NCBI GenBank assembly: GCA_041396125.1
Contig: JAWKZG010000002.1
Span: 62,001-126,000, forward strand
DNA: 64,000 nucleotides
Source of the DNA: JAWKZG01 sp041396125
GTDB taxonomy: Bacteria > Pseudomonadota > Gammaproteobacteria > Competibacterales > Competibacteraceae
Direction of reading: 5' to 3'
Shown here: one piece after another, positions 27,714 to 36,638 of the stretch
Layout of the letters: every line of letters begins with the position of its first letter
Numbering within the stretch: the stretch's first letter is position 1
Program-made: the position numbers and the translations under genes
The notes under the pieces: generated by a model
The model's database searches: none
Told to the model about the DNA's origin: nothing
What the model saw: the letters and a program-made list of their open reading frames with translations, nothing else

Positions 27714-29405
27714 ATGTCAGAACAATTGGGTGAATCACTGGTTCAGCGTGGCAAGCTGACGCTGGATAACCTGAATCGTGCTAGAGCGCTCAGTGTACGC
27801 AGCAGCGAGAAACTGTCTTCCGTGCTGCTGAAACTGGGCATGGTGTCAGAACGCGATATGGCCGAGGTATTGGCCGAGCAGTACAAACTGCAGCTGGTGC
27901 AGCCGGAACGCTACCCGGAAATTCCGGTGCTGGACGATAAAGTCATATCGCCCCGGTTTTACAAGCAGGCACGGGCGCTGCCGTTGTATGCGGAAGAAGG
28001 CTATCTGGTGCTCGCAATGGTGGACCCATCAGACGACTTTACCATCTCTGCCGTGCAGATGGCGTCGGGTAAACAGGTGCTGCCGCGTGTGGGTGTGTCG
28101 TCGGATATCGAAATGGCTTATGAGCGGTTATATGGCAGCAATCGCAGCGCCATGGGACTGATCGTTGAAGAATCGCTGGATCTGCGCGAAGACGGCAATG
28201 ACGAGCAGGACATCGAGCATCTGAAGGATCTGGCCTCGGAGGCACCGGTTATCCGCCTGGTGAACCTGATGATCACCCGTGCTGTGGAAGGGCGGGCGTC
28301 CGATATTCACATTGAGCCCTTTGAAAACCGGCTGAAAATACGTTATCGCATTGACGGCGTAATGAACGAGGTCGAATCTCCACCTGCACGGTTGTCAGCC
28401 GCGATTATTTCCCGGGTCAAGATCATGGCCAAACTCAATATTGCAGAGCGCCGCCTGCCGCAGGACGGACGTATTCAATTGCGCGTGCAGGGCAAAGATA
28501 TTGATCTGCGGGTGTCCACGGTGCCGACCATGCACGGCGAAAGCGTCGTTATGCGGATCCTGGACAAAGCCAATGTCGTGCTGGATTTCGCCAAACTGGG
28601 TTTTGTGGGGGCCGCACTGGAGCGTTTTCGTGATGTCCTGCATCAGCCGCACGGTATTATTCTGGTAACCGGCCCGACCGGCAGTGGTAAAAGTACCACC
28701 TTGTATACCGCTTTGAGCGAGCTGAATTCGCCGGATCGGAAAATCCTGACCGTGGAAGATCCGGTCGAATATCATCTGGAAGGGGTCAATCAGATCCAGG
28801 TCAAACCGCAAATTGATCTGACTTTTGCGAATGCTCTGCGCGCTATTGTGCGACAAGATCCCGATGTGATCATGATTGGTGAGATCCGCGATCTGGAAAC
28901 AGCCCGCATCGCTGTGCAGTCTGCCTTGACGGGCCACCTGGTGTTATCCACCCTGCACACCAATGATGCTGCCGGTGGCGTCACCCGGCTGCTCGATATG
29001 GGGGTCGATGATTATCTTTTGACCTCCACTGTCAATGGCATTCTGGGGCAGCGACTGGTGCGTATCCTCTGTCAGCATTGCCGGGAACCGTATCAGGCTT
29101 TGCCGGAAATGATCGAGGAAATGCAGTTGCGACGTTATAGCGACGAACCGAATATAACGCTGTACCGTGCGGTTGGTTGCGAACATTGTGCCGGTATCGG
29201 CTATCGCGGGCGTATGGCCATTCTGGAATTTCTGATCATGAGTGATCGCATGCGTGCCCTGGTGCTGAAACATGCTGACGCCGGCGATATCGAAGATCAG
29301 GCACGCAGCGAAGGCATGCTGACCATGTACGAGGATGGCCTGCGCAAAGTGCTGGCTGGTCAGACCACTATTGAAGAAGTATTGCGGGTTACACAGGAAG
29401 GTTAA
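27714..29405 (+). CDS. gspE: Type II secretion ATPase GspE
   Basis: Cytoplasmic hexameric ATPase that drives pseudopilus assembly. The N-terminal MshEN-like domain covers about residues 1-150. The ATPase core has Walker A GPTGSGKSTTLYTAL near 318-326, the Asp box (TVEDPVEYHLEG), Walker B (VIMIGEIRDLETA) and the His box (TGHLVLSTLHTNDA). A zinc-binding CQHC...CEHC tetracysteine motif near 450-490 is typical of GspE. It is the first of eleven secretion genes in the order found in Xanthomonas xps, with gspF 2 bp downstream. Confidence 0.97.
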   Translation: MSEQLGESLVQRGKLTLDNLNRARALSVRSSEKLSSVLLKLGMVSERDMAEVLAEQYKLQLVQPERYPEIPVLDDKVISPRFYKQARALPLYAEEGYLVLAMVDPSDDFTISAVQMASGKQVLPRVGVSSDIEMAYERLYGSNRSAMGLIVEESLDLREDGNDEQDIEHLKDLASEAPVIRLVNLMITRAVEGRASDIHIEPFENRLKIRYRIDGVMNEVESPPARLSAAIISRVKIMAKLNIAERRLPQDGRIQLRVQGKDIDLRVSTVPTMHGESVVMRILDKANVVLDFAKLGFVGAALERFRDVLHQPHGIILVTGPTGSGKSTTLYTALSELNSPDRKILTVEDPVEYHLEGVNQIQVKPQIDLTFANALRAIVRQDPDVIMIGEIRDLETARIAVQSALTGHLVLSTLHTNDAAGGVTRLLDMGVDDYLLTSTVNGILGQRLVRILCQHCREPYQALPEMIEEMQLRRYSDEPNITLYRAVGCEHCAGIGYRGRMAILEFLIMSDRMRALVLKHADAGDIEDQARSEGMLTMYEDGLRKVLAGQTTIEEVLRVTQEG

Positions 29406-29407
29406 GT

Positions 29408-30631
29408 ATGCCCTTATTCCGCTATGAGGCCGTGGATACTGCGGGCGATATCGTCAAACAGGAGATGAGCGCCCCGAATCAGGACACGGTCATCGAAAAA
29501 CTACGCGACCAGGGATTGTTGCTGCTTTCGATTGAAGAAGCCTCCGGTGGACTGCTGAGTCAGCAGTTCTCACTGCCGTTCATGGGTACGAGAGGGCGAG
29601 TCAATCAGAATGACGTCGCTATTTTCACCCAGCAGATCGCCAAACTGCTGCAAGCCGGATTACCGTTGGATCGGGCCTTGACCATTTTGATCAGTATCGC
29701 CGAGGAAGGTGAAGTCCGGCGAGTATTGACGCGTATTCAGGAAGAAGTGCGGGGCGGTTCGACGCTGGCCGATGCGATGGAGGCGCAACCTGGAGTATTC
29801 ACCCGGTTGTATCTGAATATGGTGCGAGCGGGCGAAGCGGGCGGTTCGCTGGAAGTGGTGTTGGCGCGCCTGTCTGAATTCATGGAGCGCGCCAAAGCAT
29901 TGCGCGATACCGTCACCTCGGCGCTGATTTACCCGATGATTCTGTGGTTTGTAGCGGGCACCTCGGTCATTGTGCTGCTGACGTTCGTTGTGCCGCAGTT
30001 TGAGCAGTTATTCGAAGATGCCGGCGAAGCGCTGCCGGTACCCACCCAGGTTGTTATTTTTGTCGGTGATGCGCTGCGTGATTACTGGTGGCTTGGCTTG
30101 GGGCTGGTGCTCCTGGTCGTGGCGTATATGAAGCGCCAGCTCAGCCAGCCGGAAACCCGTTACCGCTGGGATGGTCTGTTTCTGCGTCTGCCCCTGTTTG
30201 GCGATCTGATTGCAAAAGTTGAGATGGCACGCCTGGCGCGCACACTCGGAACTTTATTGCGCAATGGGGTGCCTTTGTTGACAGCGTTGTCTATCGTCAA
30301 GGAAACCTTGACCAACCTGGTACTGGCGGAGGCGATCGGCAATGTGGCGGAAAATCTCAAAGCGGGCCAGAGTCTGGCCGAACCGCTGATGGAGCAAGGT
30401 TCGTTCCCGCAGCTGGCGGTGCACATGATCCGGGTTGGCGAGGAAACCGGGCAACTGGATGACATGCTGATCCAGGTGGCTGATACCTATGATGACGAAG
30501 TCCAGACCACCGTCAAGCGTATGCTGACGCTGCTGGAACCGGTGATGATCCTGGGTCTGTCACTGGTGATTGCCGGGATCATCATGTCGATTCTGATGGC
30601 CATCATCAGTATTAACGACTTAGCATTTTGA
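29408..30631 (+). CDS. gspF: Type II secretion inner-membrane platform protein GspF
   Basis: A 407-residue polytopic platform protein that contacts GspE and GspL. The two T2SSF repeats are visible: VAIFTQQIAKLLQAGLPLDRAL and LARTLGTLLRNGVPLLTAL. Membrane helices occur near 170-195, 220-240 and at the C-terminus (MILGLSLVIAGIIMSILMAII). Starts 3 bp after the gspE stop. Confidence 0.96.
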   Translation: MPLFRYEAVDTAGDIVKQEMSAPNQDTVIEKLRDQGLLLLSIEEASGGLLSQQFSLPFMGTRGRVNQNDVAIFTQQIAKLLQAGLPLDRALTILISIAEEGEVRRVLTRIQEEVRGGSTLADAMEAQPGVFTRLYLNMVRAGEAGGSLEVVLARLSEFMERAKALRDTVTSALIYPMILWFVAGTSVIVLLTFVVPQFEQLFEDAGEALPVPTQVVIFVGDALRDYWWLGLGLVLLVVAYMKRQLSQPETRYRWDGLFLRLPLFGDLIAKVEMARLARTLGTLLRNGVPLLTALSIVKETLTNLVLAEAIGNVAENLKAGQSLAEPLMEQGSFPQLAVHMIRVGEETGQLDDMLIQVADTYDDEVQTTVKRMLTLLEPVMILGLSLVIAGIIMSILMAIISINDLAF

Positions 30632-30682
30632 TTTATGAACATGATTAATGAAGTGGAGTGTTGTGATATGTCGAGGAATGTA

Positions 30683-31102
30683 ATGCGAGGCGGTCAGCAA
30701 AGCGGGTTTACCCTGATCGAGCTCCTGGTGGTATTGGTTATTCTCGGACTGCTGGGCGGTCTGATCGGTCCCAAGCTGTTTGGTAACGTGGACAAGGCCA
30801 AAGCGGATACCAGCAAAGCGCAGATTGAAAACCTGGGTGCTGCACTGGATATGTTCCGGCTGGAAAACGGGCGTTATCCCACCAGCTCCGAGGGGTTAAA
30901 TGCGCTGGTCAGCAATCCTGGCGGACTTGACCGCTGGAACGGGCCATACCTCAAGAAAAGCGTATTGCCTAAAGACGGTTGGGATCAGGAGTTTATTTAC
31001 CGTGCGCCGGGCGAACATGGCGGCTACGACTTGCTGTCCTATGGCGCTGATCAGTCACCCGGCGGGGAAGGTTATGACGCCGATATCGTCAGCTGGGAGT
31101 AA
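30683..31102 (+). CDS. gspG: Major pseudopilin GspG
   Basis: A type IV-like prepilin with leader MRGGQQSG cleaved before FTLIELLVVLVILGLLGGL; Glu+5 is present. The globular part has the GspG hallmarks NGRYPTSSEGLNALV, GPYLKKSVLPKDGW and YDLLSYGADQSPGGEG, including likely Ca-binding acidic residues. Start ATG 30683 lies 5 bp after AGGA and gives a normal 8-residue leader; in-frame ATG 30668 is an alternative with a longer leader. A prepilin peptidase is needed but is not in this window. Confidence 0.95.
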   Translation: MRGGQQSGFTLIELLVVLVILGLLGGLIGPKLFGNVDKAKADTSKAQIENLGAALDMFRLENGRYPTSSEGLNALVSNPGGLDRWNGPYLKKSVLPKDGWDQEFIYRAPGEHGGYDLLSYGADQSPGGEGYDADIVSWE

Positions 31103-31146
31103 GCCCCCGGTACTGATACCCTGAAGCCAACGCCCGAGTTGCCTCA

Positions 31147-31593
31147 ATGCGCGGATTTACCCTGCTGGAACTGCTGGTGGTGTTGTTGTTAATGACCATC
31201 GTTTTTGCCGCCACGCCACCCTTGCTGTCTGGCATCGGCCTGACGACCGAGCTGCGTGGCGCTGCCCGCCAGCTGGCAGCAGGGTTGCGACTGGCGCGTA
31301 ACGAAGCGGTCACCCAGCAGCAAGCCGAAGCCCTGACCGTTGATGTCGAGCAGCGGCGGTTCAGTGTGGCCGGTAAAACCCGTAATTTGCCTGACGACGA
31401 CGATGTAACGATCAGGCTGTATACCGCACAATCCGAATTGCTGGATGGGACGCGCGGCAATATCCGTTTTTTTCCTGATGGCAGTTCTACCGGAGGATAT
31501 ATCGCATTGGCGGACACCAAGGTTGAATACCGGGTGAAAGTCGATTGGGTGACAGGCCATATCAGCATCGAAACGCGCAATGCCGAGGACTGA
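31147..31593 (+). CDS. gspH: Minor pseudopilin GspH
   Basis: A 148-residue protein with the very short leader MRG directly before FTLLELLVVLLLMTIVFA, a prepilin-type segment with Glu+5. The body has the GspH/FimT layout: LRGAARQLAAGLRLARNEAVTQQQ, then a beta-rich domain ending in an FFPDGSSTGG motif. It sits between gspG and gspI as in xps clusters and probably helps cap the pseudopilus. Confidence 0.92.
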   Translation: MRGFTLLELLVVLLLMTIVFAATPPLLSGIGLTTELRGAARQLAAGLRLARNEAVTQQQAEALTVDVEQRRFSVAGKTRNLPDDDDVTIRLYTAQSELLDGTRGNIRFFPDGSSTGGYIALADTKVEYRVKVDWVTGHISIETRNAED

Positions 31594-31595
31594 GC

Positions 31596-32057
31596 ATGAA
31601 CGATCGTAAGTCCGGTATTTCGGTTTTTGCTGCGACTCCGCGCAGTATCCATCTGCGTCACCAGCAGCAGCGGGGGTTTACCTTGCTGGAGGTGTTGGTC
31701 GCGTTCGCGATTTTAGGTATTGCACTCGGCACATTACTGCAGACTTTTGCACTGGGTCTGCGTAACACGGCCTTATCCGAGGAATACACCCAGGCTACGC
31801 TTTACGCTGAAACCGTACTGGCCGGACTGGGAGTGGAAGAACCGCTGGACGAGGGCAGCCTGGGCGGCGAGCTGGATGATAAATACGCCTGGCGCGGTAC
31901 GGTCTCGATTTATCAGGAGCCGGATGCTCCGGAACTTGAAGATAACGGCTTGCTGCCCTACCACATCCGCGTTGAGGTGTATTGGCGCGACGAAGATAAA
32001 GAACGCCATGTCGGGCTGGACACACTGCGGCTGGGCATGCCGGACGGGTTTCGCTGA
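31596..32057 (+). CDS. gspI: Minor pseudopilin GspI
   Basis: A 153-residue prepilin whose N-terminal leader is unusually long (about 27 residues, ending HQQQRG) before FTLLEVLVAFAILGIALGTL. ATG 31596 is 2 bp after the gspH stop and is the first reasonable start. The soluble part matches T2SSI, with repeated acidic residues and a C-terminal LGMPDGFR. Its stop overlaps the gspJ start by 1 bp (TGATG). Confidence 0.92.
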   Translation: MNDRKSGISVFAATPRSIHLRHQQQRGFTLLEVLVAFAILGIALGTLLQTFALGLRNTALSEEYTQATLYAETVLAGLGVEEPLDEGSLGGELDDKYAWRGTVSIYQEPDAPELEDNGLLPYHIRVEVYWRDEDKERHVGLDTLRLGMPDGFR

Positions 32058-32674
32058 TGCCTGCCGGCACCAGACAGAGCGGTTTTACGCTGCTGGAAAT
32101 GCTCATCGCCATGGTGTTGCTGGGCATGGTGCTGGTGGTGATTTACGGTGGCCTGAATACCAGTATGAAAAGCTGGGATAAGGGAAACGAGCGGGCTGAA
32201 CTGATTAATGAATTACGGCTGGTGCAGGAATTTTTGCGTACCCAGCTGCGCCAGTCTGTCACCGTTTATCGTAATGATCCAACCGATGGCCGCGTGGTCT
32301 ATTTCAAAGGTCAGTCCGACGAGTTGGGATGGGTCGCGCCGATGCTGACATATCTGGGGCGCGGCGGCCTGTATTTTGTGCAATTGGATATTGTCAAGGA
32401 ACGTGAGGGTGAAGTGCTGCGTATGCGCTGGCATCCTTACCACCCTGATGACAGTGAAGACGAGCCGCGTGATCCGGACAATATTGAGGAAACCGTATTA
32501 TTACCTCGGGTTTCAAGTTTCGAAATCAGTTATTTTGGCGCTACGGAGCCTGATGAGGAGCCGGACTGGCACGATGACTGGGAGAATCCGCTGGAGCGTC
32601 CGCAATTGATTCGTCTGCAATTGACGGTACCGGGCATTGACTGGCCACCGTTAGTAGTCGCGCTGGCTGGTTGA
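32057..32674 (+). CDS. gspJ: Minor pseudopilin GspJ
   Basis: A 205-residue protein with leader MPAGTRQSG and the prepilin helix FTLLEMLIAMVLLGMVLVVIYGG. The beta-rich body is typical of GspJ, which forms the pseudopilus tip complex with GspI and GspK. Translationally coupled to gspI and followed within 6 bp by gspK. Confidence 0.93.
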   Translation: MPAGTRQSGFTLLEMLIAMVLLGMVLVVIYGGLNTSMKSWDKGNERAELINELRLVQEFLRTQLRQSVTVYRNDPTDGRVVYFKGQSDELGWVAPMLTYLGRGGLYFVQLDIVKEREGEVLRMRWHPYHPDDSEDEPRDPDNIEETVLLPRVSSFEISYFGATEPDEEPDWHDDWENPLERPQLIRLQLTVPGIDWPPLVVALAG

Positions 32675-32680
32675 ACGATA

Positions 32681-33622
32681 ATGAGAACCGTCACTCGATT
32701 GCAGTGTGTCCGCCAGTCCGGTATCGCACTGGTGATTGTGTTATGGATTATCACGCTGCTGGCCTTGATGGCAGGCAGCTTTGCGTACTCCATGCGAGCT
32801 GAAACCCGGCTGGTCACCAGCAGCAACGAGCGAGCCCAGGCCCGCGCGCTAGCCGATGCCGGGGTTGCTTATGCAGCCTTCAAACTTCTGCTACAGCCGG
32901 ATCCTGAAGATCCCTGGCCGATTGAAGGCAGTACCCGTGAGTGGCGGTTCGGTCAGGGAACAGTCATTATTCGGGCGCGTGATACCAGTGGCCTGATCGA
33001 TATCAATCAGGCCGAGCGGGGTTTGCTGACGGGGTTGCTGGTGACAGCCGGTGGCTTGTCGCAGGAAGAGGCTGAGGCGCTGATGGACAAAATCGAAGAT
33101 TATCGCGATGCCGATGATGCCCGCCACAGTAATGGCGCAGAAGCGTCCGATTATGCCGCCGCCGGTCTCAGCGATCCGAAGGATAATCTGTTTGAGAGCA
33201 TTGATGAACTGCAGCAAGTCATGGATATGACACCTGAATTGTTCAGCCGGATTGCCGATGCCATCACGGTCGATTCCCGCCAGAAGACAGTAAATCCGGA
33301 TGCTGCTCCGGCGAAGGTGTTGTACGCCATTCCCAGCATTGATCCTGCACTGGTGGACAACTTCATCGCCGAGCGGCAGAGCAACCTGGAACAGGATTTG
33401 CCACCGCCACCGTTTCCGGGCGGGGAGGGATTTGTGTCCAATAAACTGGGGATCGCTTATCATGTTCAGGTTTCAGCCCAGCTTGATAATAGCGCGGCCA
33501 AAGATTATGTCGAGGCGGTTATCAGCCGGCGGCGACGCGTCAATGAGGCTTTTTTTGTCAATCATTGGCGGGCGGGTCCTGCTGTACTGGCAACACAGAC
33601 TGAAGACAGTGTTCAGGAATAA
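32681..33622 (+). CDS. gspK: Minor pseudopilin GspK
   Basis: A 313-residue protein with leader ending RQSG and the helix IALVIVLWIITLLALMAGSF. The usual Glu+5 is absent, as expected for GspK, the tip pseudopilin. The large helical domain carries LIDINQAERGLLTGLL and a DYRDADD stretch, the usual T2SSK features. A 176-bp non-coding gap with two hairpins follows before gspL. Confidence 0.94.
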   Translation: MRTVTRLQCVRQSGIALVIVLWIITLLALMAGSFAYSMRAETRLVTSSNERAQARALADAGVAYAAFKLLLQPDPEDPWPIEGSTREWRFGQGTVIIRARDTSGLIDINQAERGLLTGLLVTAGGLSQEEAEALMDKIEDYRDADDARHSNGAEASDYAAAGLSDPKDNLFESIDELQQVMDMTPELFSRIADAITVDSRQKTVNPDAAPAKVLYAIPSIDPALVDNFIAERQSNLEQDLPPPPFPGGEGFVSNKLGIAYHVQVSAQLDNSAAKDYVEAVISRRRRVNEAFFVNHWRAGPAVLATQTEDSVQE

Positions 33623-33680
33623 CGCAAAAACAGGCAATAAATCATTTTGGACGGCATATTGCAGTTTTGAATTTTTATGG

Positions 33681-33764
33681 GGATCGATGACAAGTATCTG
33701 TCGATCCTGCGTTGGTTATATTTTTTGGTGGCCGTTCAGAAGTTGTTTTTGAAAATAACTTCTG
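33681..33764 (+). promoter_or_regulatory. Two hairpins in the gspK-gspL gap
   Basis: GGATC(gat)GACA at 33681-33692 pairs with TGTC-GATCC at 33699-33707 around a 6-base loop. Then CAGAAGTT at 33737-33744 pairs with AACTTCTG at 33757-33764. Neither is followed by a clean T run, so they may be RNA-processing or attenuation elements rather than terminators. Confidence 0.4.
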
Positions 33765-33798
33765 ATCGTTTTACCGGTAAGTTTAGGATGATTAGGTT

Positions 33799-35077
33799 TT
33801 GGCAATAACGCTATCGAATAAATACTTGTCGCTGCAGCGCTGGCTGGATGTATCCGCGTTTCTGCGCTGGTGGATGCAAGGTTTATTGCTGTGGCTGCCG
33901 GCTTCATGGCGGCAGCGCTTGACGCTGTCCAGTCCGCAGTTACTGGTGCTTGCGAGCGAGACACAGCTGCAATTATACGATAAACGCGGTGCTGAACGGC
34001 GCGAGCTGATGGCTTATGAGCGCAAACAGTTGAGCACAAGTGCCCAGCCTGATCGTTTACCGAAAGTGGGTGATCGGCAGGTCGTGCTTGGTTTGACACC
34101 GGAACAAGCGCTTTGTACGACCGTAACCTTTTCCTCTGGCAGCGGAAAATAATCTGCATCAGGTGGTCGGTTTTGAAATTGATCGCTTGACTCCGTTCAG
34201 TGCGGATAAAGTCTATTACGATGCCAAGATCGTAGATCGGCAGCCGGATAATCGTATTTTACGGGCGCGCCTGGCAGTAGTGCCGCGTACCACCCTGACC
34301 GCTATTCTGACACAACTGCAAACTCTGGGGTTGACGCCTGCAGCTGTTGTTATTGAAGGAGATACCAGCGGACTCAATTTATTACCTCCCGGCAAGCGCC
34401 GTCGGCGGTTAAATGCCGTACAGTGGTGGGGGCGCGCCTTGTTGCTGCTGATCGCGTTGACCCTGCTGGTGGCCGCTGCTCTGCCATTATGGCAACAGCG
34501 CAGTATTGTGGTTCGCTTGTTGCCGCTGGTCGATGCCGCAGAGCAGGAAGCTCAGTCGGTACTGGCTTTTCGTGACCGCCTGGACAATGCGGTAGAGTCA
34601 TCTCAGTTTTTGCTGGAAAAGCGCCGCCAGTCGGCTTTAATGGTCGATGTTTTGAATGAGCTCACAGCGCTACTGCCCGATAATACTTATCTGGAACAAC
34701 TCAGTGTACGCAATGGTCAGCTTGAACTGCGTGGTCAATCGGCTGAAGCCACGGCGCTGATCAGCTTGATTGAAGACTCCAAGCTGTTTGCCCAGACGAC
34801 CTTTCGCTCACCAGTAGTCAAGGACAATCGAACCGGCCAGGATCGGTTTGTCATAAGTGCTACAGTTACTCCGGTACCGGAACATGCCCCGTCCGCGCAA
34901 CAGGGTATATCAACCGAAGATTTACCTGAGGATTTATCTGGAGAATCACCCGAAGAGTTGTCCGAAGAGCAATCTGGAGCAGAGCCGCCAGCCGAACCTG
35001 TACCGATGACAGAGTTGGCCCCGTCACCTGAGTCCGACATACTTTTACAAGATCCGGAGCGGGACAATGTCAACTAG
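33799..35077 (+). CDS. gspL: Type II secretion protein GspL (one frameshift)
   Basis: A bitopic inner-membrane protein linking GspE to GspM. The cytoplasmic actin-like part runs to about residue 205, a membrane helix (RALLLLIALTLLVAAALPL) lies at about 212-231, and a periplasmic GspL-C/PilN-like domain with an acidic Pro/Glu-rich tail follows. The frame breaks at 34129-34132, where a run of four T should be three. Correction gives V-T-F-P-L-A-A-E and exactly 425 residues. TTG 33799 is the likely start, with AGGATGATTAGG upstream. The gene overlaps gspM by 11 bp. Confidence 0.88.
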
Positions 35078-35666
35078 CGCTCATCGCCTGATTGCTTTAT
35101 TACTGCTGGCCTTGCTACTGGGGGGCGGACAGTGGCTGTTCGAACGCTACTGGCTGGGCCTGCGGCAACATTATGCTGAAGCCACAGAACAACTCCAGGA
35201 TCGCCTGATGCGCTATCAGCGCCTGATCGCGCAGCGCCCATTACTGGAACAGAAATTAGGGGAAGTGCGGGAAGACGATACCGTCGATGCGTATTATCTG
35301 AACCAGACATCACCGACCCTGGCAGCAACTGAATTGCAGCGCCGGGCAGGACAGGTGGTGCAAAACAATGGTGGCAGTCTGACCAGCAGCCAGATTTTAC
35401 CGGTGGAAGAAGAAGACGGCTTCAGTAAAGTGGGTATCCGGGTGCAAATGAATGGCAGCGTGGATGCTTTAAATAAAGCGTTGTATGTGCTGGAGTCCAC
35501 CCGTCCTACTGTGTTTATTGATAATGTTCAGATTCGTGCCCGTACTATTCGCCAGCGTGTGCCGAGTCGATCAGCGCAGCAAAATGGTGGGGTTGAGATC
35601 AAGACCGAAATCCAGTTAACAGCGCAGTTCGAACTAGCAGGTTATATGCGCAAAGGGACAAACTGA
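35067..35666 (+). CDS. gspM: Type II secretion protein GspM (Xps/PilO-like type)
   Basis: A 199-residue protein with one N-terminal membrane helix (LIALLLLALLLGGGQWLF, about 8-25), a short coiled coil, and a ferredoxin-like periplasmic domain with VGIRVQMNGSVDALNKALY and LESTRPTVFIDNVQIR. This matches the second GspM family found in Xanthomonas-type systems. It partners GspL in the inner-membrane platform. It overlaps gspL upstream and shares 1 bp with the next gene. Confidence 0.85.
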   Translation: MSTSAHRLIALLLLALLLGGGQWLFERYWLGLRQHYAEATEQLQDRLMRYQRLIAQRPLLEQKLGEVREDDTVDAYYLNQTSPTLAATELQRRAGQVVQNNGGSLTSSQILPVEEEDGFSKVGIRVQMNGSVDALNKALYVLESTRPTVFIDNVQIRARTIRQRVPSRSAQQNGGVEIKTEIQLTAQFELAGYMRKGTN

Positions 35667-36424
35667 TGCGTTCAAAAAGCATTGTTCTGCTGTTGTTGGG
35701 GGGCTGGCTAGTGCTGCTTGGCTGGGTTGTGCTGACCTATCTGTCACCACCACGCCTGGATGATTATCTGGTCACATCCGGTGCGGTCATGCCAGCAGAA
35801 TCTGTAGCCGACGGTTTGCAGAGCTTTGATATTTTTAAACTGCCCGCGCTGGCGCAATATGCCGAAACAGTCGACCGGCCTTTGTTCTACCCTGAGCGCC
35901 GGCCGCCAAAGCCGGACCCGGAACCGGTCGCAGTGCCGGAACCGCCTGCGCCGCCACCGGACGAATCCGAAATGACCCTGATTGGGGTATTAATTACACC
36001 GCAATCGACCACGGCGATGGTACGGGTCGAAAATGCGGAAAAAACGGACCTGCTGAAAATCGGTGATAAAGTTGAAACCTGGCAGTTGGCCGAGATCAAA
36101 ACCGAAAGCGTGATTTTTCGAAAAGGTGAGAAAACCAAAGAGCTGACGCTGGAACGCAATCAGCGCCAGCCCGCCATGAGACCGCATTCATTACAGCCAC
36201 CGGCGCAACAACCGGCTGGTCAGCAACCGAATACAGATGCAACAACAGCCGAGAATCAATCCCCCGAAACGCAGGATAATCAAGCTGCAATTGCTGAACG
36301 TTTACGCTTGCGTCAGGAGCGTTTGAAAGCAATTGCTGAACGTCGCCGGCAATTACTGGAGCAACAACGGGCCCGGTCGAAAAATACACGGCGCAAAAAT
36401 GATGCGGTTGGCAATGAAAATTAA
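35666..36424 (+). CDS. XpsN/GspC-like secretion protein
   Basis: A 252-residue protein placed exactly where xpsN lies. It has one N-terminal helix (IVLLLLGGWLVLLGWVVL), then FYPERRPP and a Pro-rich linker at about 75-98. A small beta domain follows (MTLIGVLITP, TTAMVRVENAEKTDLLKIGDKV, ESVIFRKGEKTKELTL), which resembles the GspC homology-region domain that touches the secretin. The C-terminus is Gln/Arg-rich with an unusual helix of repeated R-L-R-Q-E-R type. By analogy it couples the inner platform to GspD. Confidence 0.75.
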   Translation: MRSKSIVLLLLGGWLVLLGWVVLTYLSPPRLDDYLVTSGAVMPAESVADGLQSFDIFKLPALAQYAETVDRPLFYPERRPPKPDPEPVAVPEPPAPPPDESEMTLIGVLITPQSTTAMVRVENAEKTDLLKIGDKVETWQLAEIKTESVIFRKGEKTKELTLERNQRQPAMRPHSLQPPAQQPAGQQPNTDATTAENQSPETQDNQAAIAERLRLRQERLKAIAERRRQLLEQQRARSKNTRRKNDAVGNEN

Positions 36425-36607
36425 GTGTCGGCCGGAGCAATGCATCGGCCATGATGGCAGCCGAAGAGAACCAAAATACCGGATCGACCCCGGCACTGTT
36501 TGGGTTAAAAAAGGTACTGGCAAGACGCTGCTGGTGTTGAATACGGGAAACAAAGCCATCGAAAACAAACAGTTTTCACCCTGTGAACAAGATACGGGGG
36601 CAAGAAG

Positions 36608-36622
36608 GGAGTTTGAAACTCC
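36608..36622. promoter_or_regulatory. Palindrome GGAGTTTGAAACTCC upstream of gspD
   Basis: A perfect 7-bp inverted repeat around one central base, ending 16 bp before the gspD start, in a 214-bp non-coding gap. It is a candidate operator or leader hairpin; no binding protein can be named. Confidence 0.35.
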
Positions 36623-36638
36623 GAATCTATGGGAGCTA

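Noticed and set aside
36333..36638. 102-residue N-terminal extension of GspD
   Set aside because: The open frame overlaps the end of the previous gene and would bury the lipoprotein signal that begins at ATG 36639.
36425..36638. c-di-GMP or other riboswitch before gspD
   Set aside because: Conserved cores of known riboswitch classes were not found; only a short palindrome is present.
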